Positions 11,762 to 22,108 of a stretch of 64,000 nt of DNA are shown here, one piece after another. Within the stretch, counting starts at the first letter, position 1. Every line of letters starts with the position of its first letter. The notes below the pieces were generated by a model. The model did not search any database. It saw nothing but the letters and a program-made list of their open reading frames with translations, and was not told the origin of the DNA. The stretch spans positions 310,001 through 374,000 of the forward strand of contig VDFB02254991.1 of NCBI GenBank assembly GCA_007258455.2, written 5' to 3'. Made by a program: the position numbers and the translations under genes. This stretch comes from Sequoia sempervirens (Eukaryota; Streptophyta; Pinopsida; Cupressales; Cupressaceae).

Positions 11762-13152
11762 AAAAAAACATTTTTCTCTCTTTGATGTGTGATTACAAAT
11801 TTTAGGTTGAATATCCTTTGAAGAGAAAAAATAAAGAAAGTTACAAAGTTGTCAAAGTTGCAAGAAAAGTTGTCAAATCATAGAGACTCCTCTACAAAAT
11901 TTATTTTTGACTATTCGATAGTGAACACCTAACATTTGGGAGTGTAGACACAACAAAAGAGAACCCAAAAACCATTTTTAAAAATCCCTACAAAAGACCC
12001 ATTCCCCATAGGGCAAATGAGTCCAAGGACAACTTCTGAAAATAGTGTTTTCTAAGAGGTAGACAAGATTTTCCCTTCTGAGAACTACCAAAAGCTTTAT
12101 TGAATCTGATAGTATTATGTTTCATTTGCAAAACTCACTTTTTACATTTCTTAAATGAGATCATTTGGTATTTTTAATCCTTCTCCCAAAACCCATGTTT
12201 AGTCATATTATGTCAAAAATTATCTTAAGACACTTTACGCCAAAACATAACACCTTGCGCCATTTTTTGAGATCAGTTTTAAGTGTCCTCCACTCATCTG
12301 ATTTGTGTGAAATAAATTATGTCTATTAGCTCTATGGTTAATCTACTCATATCTAGTCTTACATTTCAATTTTGAGTTGATTTACTATTTTTAGTGTGTC
12401 TCCCAAAAGTGTTGTTTGGCCTACACCCCCATCTACAAAAAAAAGAAGAAAAATTGCAAGATTCCTGAAAGAGTTCACTCCCCTAAGGGTTGAAAGTGGA
12501 TTTCGACTTGGGGGATCTCATTTCCTAAATGAAATAGAAGAATTGGTAGGTTCATTCACCCCATTTTACCCTTGCTATTTATAGTAAGTTTGGTAAAACA
12601 TTCCAAATTTAGTGTAAAACCTTGTGTAGTGAACCTTACCGCATTTTTCTATGTTTAAGTAAGGTTTTCATTACTTATATAGATAACATTTTCCTAATAT
12701 CCTTCACCAAAGTTACACTATATGTAATCTTTTATTTTTCTTATTATTAAATAGGAATATCATAACAAGTTATGTTTTTCTCATTTTAAATTTTTTATGG
12801 CAATGGTGTTGAGATTACAGTAATATTGAATATTGTCTCTATCAATCATAGTTATTGTGGTCTCTAAAAGAGATAAGAGTGATATTGAGAAACAAGGTGA
12901 AATTAATCCAATAAAAAATATCTAATGTGTATGCAACTGAATCTAATATATTAATAATGGATTACCTAATAAACATTGAATGTGGAAAAGCATTAATCAA
13001 TAATAAGAATAAAATAAAAAGGCATAGTAATTATAGATTTATGTGGAGAATTCCTTCCAAGAAAGAACTCCCCTAGAGAAAGAGGATTTAAACTATATAT
13101 TTTTTTTTCATAATCTGATCACATTATGAAAAGATTAAACAATCATTTGATA
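11762..13152. other. No gene recognised; decayed repeat sequence
   Basis: This is AT-rich with no family-like frame. A short plus-strand frame at 12396-12584 resembles nothing I know. The last part (about 12960-13150) has phrases similar in style to copia LTRs (TTATGTGGAGAATTCC), but no partner repeat is visible. It abuts the truncated edge of element A. Confidence 0.5.
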
Positions 13153-13345
13153 AGACTCAAGCAGCCTTGGTCATGGTGGTTTTTCCCATCTTGCATTTTC
13201 CATGTATATCTTGTGTTGTGGGTATTTGTGTTGATTGTCTATTTGCATGTTTATGATTACATCTTTAGTTTACAATCTACATAATAAGAGTTGAGTAATA
13301 AATTTACAAAAAATATTTGGAGTCAAGAAAGTAATCTGCATAAGG
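13153..13345 (+). repeat. A 5' LTR fragment, left of insertion B
   Basis: It matches 51601-51794 of A's 3' LTR. Homology begins abruptly at AGACTCAAG, so the LTR is truncated there. It ends with TAAGG, the target site copied when B inserted. Confidence 0.8.
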
Positions 13346-14155
13346 TGTTGATTATCAAGGTGAAGAAAGCTTGCAATATGAACTTAAATAGGTAGATTAA
13401 CCTTAGCCTTAGTGTGAAGAAAGAATGAGAGAGAGAGATAGAAGAATCATAGCACATGCAACAACAAATTTACGTGGAGAAACCCCAAAGGGAAAAAACT
13501 CCACCACTGAAAGAGAGGAAAGTATATTACTAGTATTATGAAATATTACATGCAGCAATAGACTTCTCTTATCATCCCTATAAAATCCTGCAGCACCCTG
13601 TTACCTTGCAAACCTACAAAACTGAATTGAATAACTCTAGCTCAAGGCCCCTATTTAAAGAGATTTGTGAGGATGAAAACCACCATGGTTTCACCAATAA
13701 ATAGGCAGCAATACCACCTAGCAAAACCCACGCCTCCCTTCATGAAATGGTCATGAAATCCTAAAAATAGCTTCTTACAGATGCTTACAACTGTCATCTG
13801 GCATAACTTATGCATGAGCACCTGGGGTCATAGATAGCATATTCTGTCATAGGAATCTGTCATACTTGTAATAGGAATCGGTCATACTGTCATAGCATCT
13901 TATGAAAACTATCATACATGTCATAGATGCTCTTACAACATCCTAACAACCTCATTCTAGAAGATTCCAAGTGGGATGCCTAGCTATTTTGTCCTTTTCC
14001 TAAATGACAAATGGTAACGGTAACACTACATTTACATTGTCTCTTTCACCACCGTTGGTTAAACGGTTTCACCTCTTATGGGTAAATGTTGAAAAAACTT
14101 TAGGAGAATAATTAATTAAAGGATTTACAAGGTTGATGGAACCTAAATCCTAACA
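13346..14155 (-). repeat. B 3' LTR (810 bp)
   Basis: It reads TGTTGATTATC...CCTAACA on the plus strand. As the element runs on the minus strand this is its downstream LTR. Unlike the other copy it has no internal duplication, so it gives the ancestral length. Confidence 0.9.
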
Positions 14156-14165
14156 TTCTCCCACT
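14156..14165 (-). other. B polypurine tract
   Basis: On the minus strand AGTGGGAGAA directly precedes the 3' LTR, the standard plus-strand primer position. Confidence 0.8.
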
Positions 14166-14214
14166 TGACATCATACATTTTAAACTACACCCATAGAGAT
14201 ACAATTACACAGAA

Positions 14215-17200
14215 TTAAGTACAGTGATCAAGGCCCATGGCCTTTCTGCACCAAGAGAGCTTTTTTGTGGTGACTGGCTTCATAAGAGAATCTGCAACAT
14301 TATCCAAAGTGTCAAGTTTTTCAATCAAGACTTGTCCATTCTCGACCATTTCTCGCACAAAGTGATACTAAACATCAACATGCTTAGTACGAGCATGATA
14401 CATAGGATTTTTAGCCAAACATATGGCACTCTGACTATCACATCCAATCCTCACTATCCTGCAATGAAAACCAATACCATTACCAAGTCTCTGTAACCAA
14501 ACCACCTCCTCAGAGGCATGTGTAGAAGCCATAGACTCTGCTTTAGTTGTGGACAAAGCAACTATAGGTTGTCTTTTACTCATCCAACTTACTGCACCTC
14601 CAAACAAAGTAAACACATAGCCACTAGTGGACCTTCGACTATCCAAGTCACCTGCCCAATCTGAATCAACCAAACCCTGTATGTCCAATGAATTATCAAC
14701 ATTGTCAGTACCATGATAAACCAAATAGTAATTAGAAGTTCCTCGCAAATATCTAAATACCCTTTTAAAAAAATTCCAATGTTCTTTACTAGGGTTAGAC
14801 ATAAACCTGCTTAGAACTCCCACTGCTTGGGCTATATCTGGTCTAGTACAAACCATTGCATACATTAAACTACCGACAACACTAGCATAAGGAACTTTAG
14901 ACATTTCATCAATATCATCATCCAATTCAGGACACATGTCTAAACTTAACTTAGTACTAACAGGAAATGGAATATTTACTAGTTTACAGTCTTGAATATT
15001 AAACCTCTGCAAAATAGTGTTAACATACTTACTCTGACTTAACCAAAGCTTTTTGTGAACTCGATCCCTAATGATTTCCATCCCAAGAATATATTTAGTA
15101 GCCCATAAATCTTTCATATCAAATGTGCCAGAAAGCTGAGTTTTAAGTTCCCTAATCATTGCCTTATTGTTACCAATGAGCAACATATCATCCACATATA
15201 AGACAATAATCAGTATCTGATCATCAATAACTTTAAAATAAACACAATGATCCTCTTCACTTCTAACAAAACCCATCTTTAATGCAAAAGCATCAAAATT
15301 TTGGTATCACATCCTAGGTGACTGTTTCAAACCATATAGAGATCGTTTTAACCTGCAAACCAAGTGTTCTTTTCCTTTCACAACAAAACCATCAGGTTGT
15401 TGCATATAAATTTCTTCCTCGAGATCCCCATGCAAGAAAGCAATTTTAACATCCATTTGTTCTATTTCTAAATCATAAGCATCAACAATGGATAAAAGGA
15501 ATCTAATAGAAGTTAACTTAGCAACAGGAGAGAATATTTCACCAAAATCAACTCCCTCTCTCTGGGAGTAGCCCTTGGCCACTAATCTGGCCTTGTACTG
15601 TTCCAACTTACTGTTTGCACCAAACTTATTTTTATATACCCACTTACAACCAATGGCCTTTCTTCCTTTGGGAAAACTAAAAAGATCCCAGGTGTAAGTT
15701 TTTGAAAGACATTATCTCATCCTGCATGGCCTACATCCAAGACTCACATTCTTCTGAAGAGAGAGCCTCCTTGAAAGCTCTAGGTTCATCAACAGTACAT
15801 ATCAAAGAAAATTTACAACGTCAACTAGATTTCGTTGCCTTGTGGACCTTCTCAAAGGTGGAGTAAGAGATTCCTCCTCATGTTCATCCTCATTGTTTTC
15901 AACTTCTTCTGTTACAACAGATTCTTTAGAACTCTCTTCTTCTTCTCCATCTTCTTGTCCATCTCTCTGTTCTTCTACATGTGCATCTTCTTGCTTAGTT
16001 TCAAATGCACTGTTTTTGACTTTTCCTTTGGTTGCTCATCTTTAGAGTTATCTCTAAATTCCCTAAAAATAACATCTCTATAAAATATCATCTTTCGTGT
16101 TAGTGGATTCCAAAGTTTATAACCTTTAATATTTTCACCATAACCTACAAAGATGCATTTCTGAGATTTGAGATCCAATTTAGACCACTTCTCTTTAGGC
16201 ACGTGAACAAAATCCTCACAACCAAAGACCCTTAAATGTGAAATGGAAGGATTTTTACCTAGCCACATTTTATAAGGTGTTTTATCAACAATAGCTTTAC
16301 AAGGAGATCTGTTAATTAAATAACAAGCAATACCAACAGCTTTTGCCCAAAAACATTTATCTAACTTAGCACTACTTAACATGCTCCTAGCTCTTTCCAT
16401 TAATGTATGGTTCATTCTTTCTGCTACCCCATTTTTTTGGGGTGTGTAAGGTGTAGTCTTTTGCCTAAAAATTCCTGCATGTTTGAAAAACTCATCAAAT
16501 TCCTTAGAACAGTATTCACCCCCATTGTCAGATCTCAATAATTTTATCTTATAATCTGTTTTCTTTTCAACCAATGCCTTAAATTCCTTAAATTTGGTGA
16601 AAACTTCAGATTTTGTATGCATAAAATAAATCCAAGTAAATCTTGAGTAATCATCAATGAAGGAAACATAATAGCGTGATCTACTCAAAGAATCTATATC
16701 CACTGGACCACATACATCCAAATGAATTAGTTCTAACAATCCATTAGCTTTATTAGTTCCTTTAGGAAATGATGACCTGTTTTGTTTACCAAACACACAA
16801 TCCTCACAAAAATCATTTTTACCAATAAAATAGTCAAAAATACCGTCTACTAGTTTCTTATCAAGTATGGTCCTAAGACCTCTTTCACCAATGTGACCCA
16901 ATCTATGGTGCCACAACATACATGCATTTTCAGTGCTAGTTACAAAAGAGGAGTTACAAAAAGTAGAGGCATGTAACGTAAACAGATTCCCTGTCCGAGA
17001 TCCTTTAGCAACCACCAAACTTCCCCTTACCATCCTACAACCAGACTTGTCAAATGTCACATTCATTCCATAATCATTCAACTTGGAAACCAAAATTAAA
17101 CATTTTGTAAGTCCTAGAATATGTAAAACATCATCAAGGATTTTAACCCTCCCATCACTGAAACACAACTTTACCTTTCCTTTACCGACAATCTTTTGTG

Positions 17201-18143
17201 AACTGTTTTCACCCATGAAGACCTCTCCTCTGTCATATTCTTTGTATGTAGAAAACCACTCCTTGCGAGGAGTCATATGGAAGGAAGCACTTGAATCAAT
17301 AAGCCAAGCATCATTGCAAATTGTGTTAGCTGAAATAATCAAAGCATCAGAATCGCTGTTATCAAAGGACTTTTCCATGAAGGAATCTACATTCATTTTC
17401 TTATTTCTACATTCCTTCTTCACATGTCCCCATTTACCATAGTTCCAACACTTCACTCTGCTCTTTCCAAGGGTCTTAGATCATCCTTTAGACTTATCCT
17501 TCTTCTTATCCCCTTTAGGCCCTTTCTCCTTGGGCCTACCTTGCACATGCAAAGCATCTTGGGAGCCACTATGCATGGTCTTCCTCCTCATCTCCTCTGA
17601 AAGAAGTATGGGAATAACATTATCCATCTTAGGTTCTGCACCACCACTTGTTATAACCACAATTAAATTTTCCCAAGATTCTAGAAAAGAGCAAATCAAT
17701 AGAATACATTTATCCTCATCTTCTATTTTAACATCAATAGATGCAAGCTAACTTATAATCAAATTAAAAGCATTCAAATGTTCAGCAATAGAATCACCAT
17801 TCTTCATCTTTAATGAATATAAACATATTTTGATATAAAAATTGTTAGACAAACTCTTAGTTTGATAGATTTCACCTATCTTCCTCCAAAGCTTGTATGT
17901 TGTGTCTTCTGAAGAGACATTCAGGAGGACAGAATCAGTGAGACACAACTGAATGGTCCCTCAAGCCTTCTTGTCTAACTTCTTCCAATCTTCATCTGAC
18001 AAGGTTGAAGTAGATGGATTCTTATCAACTGAAACTGGTAACCACTGATCTCTCTCCTCAAGGAGATCCTCCAATTTCAACTTCCACATCTTGTAACCAG
18101 TTCCATTGAACTTCTCAATATCTTGATGAGAGGTGGAGGCCAT
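14215..18143 (-). pseudogene. B gag-pol polyprotein, few stops and one net frameshift
   Basis: The ATG at 18143 starts a gag of the copia UBN2 type, followed by the zinc knuckle CWNYGKWGHVKKEC (near 17450). Gag to integrase is one frame, broken by a few stops. The protease motif reads DSSAS near 17297 where the family has DSGAS, a Gly-to-Ser change in the catalytic loop. GAG-pre-integrase (WHHRLGH) and an integrase core with all three acidic residues (HLDVCG, RSDNGGEY, NGVAERMN) follow. A net frameshift lies between about 15975 and 15606. RT then has YVDDM (15187-15198), and RNase H ends at the TAA at 14215. The copy is nearly complete but cannot make one protein. Confidence 0.88.
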
Positions 18144-18253
18144 GGTATACAATCTTTCACAAATCTACAAAACTCACAACACAAAAGTGCCCACTGCAGC
18201 AAAAACCTTCAACACTTTAAAAGGAAAGCGTCCCTTCCTTAACAGAACCGTTA

Positions 18254-18265
18254 GCTCTGATACCA
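18254..18265 (-). other. B primer-binding site (initiator Met tRNA)
   Basis: On the minus strand TGGTATCAGAGC lies two bases inside the 5' LTR, an exact complement of the initiator tRNA-Met 3' end. Confidence 0.88.
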
Positions 18266-18573
18266 AATGTTGATTATCAAGCTGAAGAAATCTTGCAATA
18301 TGAACTTAAATAGGTAGATTAACCTTTAGCCTTAGTGTGAAGAAAGAATGAGAGAGAGAGATAAGAGAATCATAGCACATGCAACAACAAATTTACATGG
18401 AGAAACCCCAAAGGGAAAAAACTCCACCACCGAAAGAGAGGAAAGTATATTACTAGTATTATAAAATATTACATGCAGCAATATACTTCTCTTATCATCC
18501 CTGTAAAATCCTGCAGCACCCTGTTACCTTGCAAACCTGCAAAAATGAATTGAATAACTCTAGCTCAAGGCCC

Positions 18574-18582
18574 CTATTTAAA
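18574..18582 (-). promoter_or_regulatory. Candidate TATA box in B 5' LTR, copy 1
   Basis: On the minus strand TTTAAATAG followed by GGGGCC is a plausible LTR TATA box. The same motif is in the other LTR near 13655. Confidence 0.45.
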
Positions 18583-19213
18583 GAGATTTGTGAGGATGAA
18601 AACCACCATGGTTTCACCAATAAATAGGCAGCAATACCACCTAGAAAAACCCACGCCTCCCTTCATGAAATGGTCATGAAATCCTAAAAATAGCTTCTTA
18701 TAGATTCTCTTACGGCTATCATCTGGCATAACTTATGCATGAGCACCTGGGGTCAAAGATAGCATATTCTGTCATAGGAATCTGTCATACTTGTCATAGG
18801 AATCGGTCATACTGTCATAGCATCTTATGAAAACTATCATACATGTCATAGATGCTCTTACAACATCCTAACAACCTCATTCTAGAAGATTCCAAGTGGG
18901 ATGCCTAGCTATTTTGTCCTTTTCCTAAATGACAAATGGTAATGGTAACACTACATTTACATTGTCTCTTTCACCACCGTTGGTTAAATGAGAGAGAGAG
19001 ATAGAAGAATCATAGCACATGCAACAACAAATTTACGTGGAGAAACCCCAAAGGGAAAAAACTCCACCACCGAAAGAGAGGAAAGTATATTACTAGTATT
19101 ATGAAATATTACATGCAGCAATAGACTTCTCTTATCATCCCTGTAAAATCCTGCAGCACCCTATTACCTTGCAAACCTGCAAAACTGAATTGAATAACTC
19201 TAGCTCAAGGCCC

Positions 19214-19222
19214 CTATTTAAA
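19214..19222 (-). promoter_or_regulatory. Candidate TATA box in B 5' LTR, copy 2
   Basis: This is a second TTTAAATAG created by the tandem duplication, about 640 bases upstream of copy 1 in the element's orientation. Confidence 0.45.
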
Positions 19223-19703
19223 GAGATTTGTGAGGATGAAAACCACCATGGTTTCACCAATAAATAGGCAGCAATACCATCTAGAAAAACCCATGCCTCC
19301 CTTCATGAAATGGTCATGACATCCTAAAAATAGCTTCTTATAGATGCTCTTACAGTTGTCATAAGGCATAACTTATGCATGAGCACCTGGGGTCAAAGAT
19401 AGCATATTCTGTCATAGGAATCTCTCATACTTTCATAGCATCTTATGACAACTATCATACATGTCATAGATGCTCTTACAACATCGTAACAACCTCATTC
19501 TAGAAGATTCCAAGTGGGACGCCTAGTTATTTTGTCCTTTTCCTAAATGACAAATGATAACGGTAACACTACATTTACATTGTCTCTTTCACCACCGTTG
19601 GTTAAACGGTTTCACCTCTTATGGGTAAATGTTGAAAACACTTTAGGAGAATAATTAATTAAAGTATTTACAAGGTTGATGGCACCTAAATCCTAACATA
19701 AGG

Positions 19704-19785
19704 TTTCTAAGGGAACATTTTGTAAGGAATTAATTTTGGTATCTATTGATTCACCCCCCTTTTAGTAGATCATTGTGTTCCAACA
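19704..19785 (+). repeat. A 5' LTR fragment, right of insertion B
   Basis: It continues A's LTR after B's target duplication and ends TTCCAACA. It aligns with 51794-51875. Confidence 0.85.
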
Positions 19786-19787
19786 AT

Positions 19788-19800
19788 TGGTATCAGAGCC
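19788..19800 (+). other. A primer-binding site (initiator Met tRNA)
   Basis: TGGTATCAGAGCC lies two bases after the LTR end, an exact initiator tRNA-Met complement. Confidence 0.88.
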
Positions 19801-19858
19801 CTAGGTTCCATAGGAGAAGCTTAATCAACTCGGGTAGATCTTGGTGAGTGAACACAAT

Positions 19859-20696
19859 ATGGCTAATAAGGAAAGCTCATCTATAGGAGAACCCCTCTTT
19901 AATGGATCAGATTATATATGGTGGAGCTTCAAAATGAAGTTACATTTGGGATCAGTAGCATTTGATGTATGGATGTTAGTGGAATATGGATATACAACTT
20001 CTGCTACACCTCCAACTACGTAGGATGAAAATATGGCATATGAGAACAATGCTAAAGCAATGGATGCAATTATTTGTGGGTTTTCAAGTTCCATATTTTT
20101 CAAAGTCATGCATTACCAAAGTGCACAAGAAGTGTGGAACAAGCTAAAAAGGGTGTATGGAGAAAGTGATGTTGAAGTGCAGTTATTGATTAAGAGATGT
20201 CCTAGCGAATCTGTAAGCCTTGATACAAGTGAAGATGAGAAATATACAAGTTGGTTCTCAAGTGAAGCTACAACAAGAGGTGATGAAGAAGAAACGTCTA
20301 CTTTAGGATTAGAGGAGCCTGATGAAGTTGAGCTAATTACATCAGGACTTTGAGAAGAGGATCTAGAAAATATAGAGGAAAGCTACCCACTAAAAGTTTT
20401 AAGTTTGGTAGAATAATTCCTATAGTTGCTAAATGATTTCAAAGTAAAAAGGATAATCCTAAGAAAAAAAGAGGACATTAAGGAGAATGAGAAGGAGGAT
20501 CTAAATGCAAGTGAAGAAAAAGGATCATCTAATGTTAGTGGTAGATTGGATAATGAATATGGAAGTTTCTAGGGGATTGACCCATTTCCAACGACCTCTT
20601 ATGAAGAGAATCATAGGTCTGATAAAGATAAAGAGGATGAAACATCCAATCATGAAGAAGATGAAGTAGACCTTGAATTTAAATTCATTTGTGCTC
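19859..20696 (+). pseudogene. A gag, N-terminal part (split by element C)
   Basis: The ATG at 19859 begins a copia gag: an early LFNGSDYIWWSFKMK motif typical of the DUF4219/UBN2 start, then VWNKLKRVYGESDV near 20130. The capsid region that normally follows is missing; the frame jumps into an acidic Ser/Glu/Asp-rich stretch, implying an internal deletion. Stops occur (for example after ATPPTT near 20022 and at 20353). At 20692-20696 the frame meets TGCTC, the target site of C, and resumes at 46172. Across the insertion FICAL joins to NEVK in frame. Confidence 0.8.
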
Positions 20697-22105
20697 TGTC
20701 AATTCTCTGAATCAATAGATCAATTGAATCCTCAAGACTTACCAATTTCCTATGTTTAGATTCAAAACTAGATTTGGCCAATTGATAGGAAATGGAATTA
20801 ACACACATTTCCCCTACATTTCAGGCTCTGTATGACCTAGGGGGGTGACCCTTTAGCAACATTTAAAGATTTGGACACACAATTAACATGATATTGCTCA
20901 ACAGATGGTACTAACACATAATTATGCTAAGAAACATAAAATATCACTCAACATTCGCAAGACATTGCGTGAATTTCAGAAATGAACATGGAGAACATGG
21001 AAGATGCAAATACTCACAAAACATAATTGACCAGTGCCAAGAAATGGGCTATGGAATCATATAACCAACATTTCATCCTACAATGTTGAACATGTTCTGA
21101 AGATCTTTGTAAATATTATCAAATTTTGACAACAAGACTACTGAAGCTTTATTTGCTAACCATTCTTACAAATCCACCTGAAACACAATACTCTTGTCAC
21201 ATTTGTTGAAGCAATTACACCATCCCTTGAAAAATAGGCAATAATAAATGTGGTTGATATCTATTAAAGCAATTACATCATTTAGAAAATAGAAGGCAAC
21301 AACTATTGCAACTCAAATGCAACAACTGTGCATGAAAAGACTCATATAATCTTTTATTATTGAATCCAAAAGAGCATTACACTTCAGCCATGGAGACAAT
21401 CAATAGATAAAATAAACATGAAAGCATAATCCAGAACATAGACACTTTCAGATTAGTGACTTAGTAACGATTCATCCTAGCTTTACAATTCTACCTAGAG
21501 ATTTTGTCTGACTTGCAGAGCTTTCAGAAATTGGAACCCCCACAAAATGAGAGAAGAAGAGAATAAAAAGGAAACAAAAAACTCCAGAAGAAGATCTGTT
21601 TAAGACATCTAGAAGCATCATCCATCATTAATTAGCAACAAGCAAAGCCTCTCTCATCTCTCCTCTTTGCAACATATTTTTCCTCTCAAATCTGCCTTTG
21701 TCCAAGTTGTCAAGCAACTAAAAATTTCTCCATGTGAGGAAATCCAATATTTACCTAGCTGCTAGAAAATATTTTATTTCCCGTGAAAATTTCCTTTATT
21801 TCCCCTATGTCATTTTGTACTTGAAAATATCTTTGCTTGCCAAAATATGTTATCTCCCCTTTTATTTTTATCTTGTAGATGAAAACAATCCTTTCCTTCG
21901 TGAAAACCATTTATCTTGCACCTTCATTGGAAATATTCACCTTTCCAATGAAATGAAGCCTCCTTTAAAAAACTATTGTCGGGAAAATAAAAAGCTTTAC
22001 CCTTTTTTACGTTTTGCCATTGTTTTAAATTTAAAACAATGTAAAACATTTGAATAAAATAAAAGCTTTTAAGATATAAAACCATCAGTGTCTTCATAAA
22101 GGTAT
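20697..22105 (-). repeat. C left (3') LTR, outer part
   Basis: It aligns with 41623-43254 of the right LTR, with indels. It ends at GGTAT, the D target site. Adjacent open frames on both strands (for example 21734-22057) are not conserved protein and are left out. Confidence 0.8.
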
Positions 22106-22108
22106 TTT

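Larger units (their letters stand above)
13346..19698 (-). mobile_element. B: Ty1/copia Tork/Tnt1-like retrotransposon
   Basis: B is 6,353 bp and flanked by perfect 5-bp duplications TAAGG (13341-13345 and 19699-19703). Its LTRs are 13346-14155 and 18268-19698; the latter is enlarged by an internal tandem duplication. On the minus strand the order is LTR, primer site, gag, protease, integrase, RT, RNase H, polypurine tract, LTR: the copia order. Integrase and RT motifs resemble the Tnt1/Tork group. By eye the LTRs differ at about 11 of 370 aligned positions, the lowest divergence in the stack, so B is a late insertion into A's 5' LTR. Confidence 0.9.
18268..19698 (-). repeat. B 5' LTR with internal tandem duplication (1,431 bp)
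   Basis: It matches the 810-bp LTR but is 621 bp longer. The block from ATGAGAGAGAG (18348) to TTGGTTAA (18987) is repeated from 18988. The second unit lacks about 20 bases (a GTCATAGGAATC repeat). The junction has two or three bases of microhomology (AA/A). This is the promoter-bearing LTR of the element, so U3 and TATA are present twice. Confidence 0.88.

Noticed and set aside
15835..16083. Plus-strand hydrophobic frame
   Set aside because: Antisense shadow of B's coding frame between integrase and RT.
21734..22057. Plus-strand frame in C's left LTR, with a relative at 42722-42940
   Set aside because: Similarity between the two is LTR duplication; lengths and frames are not conserved.
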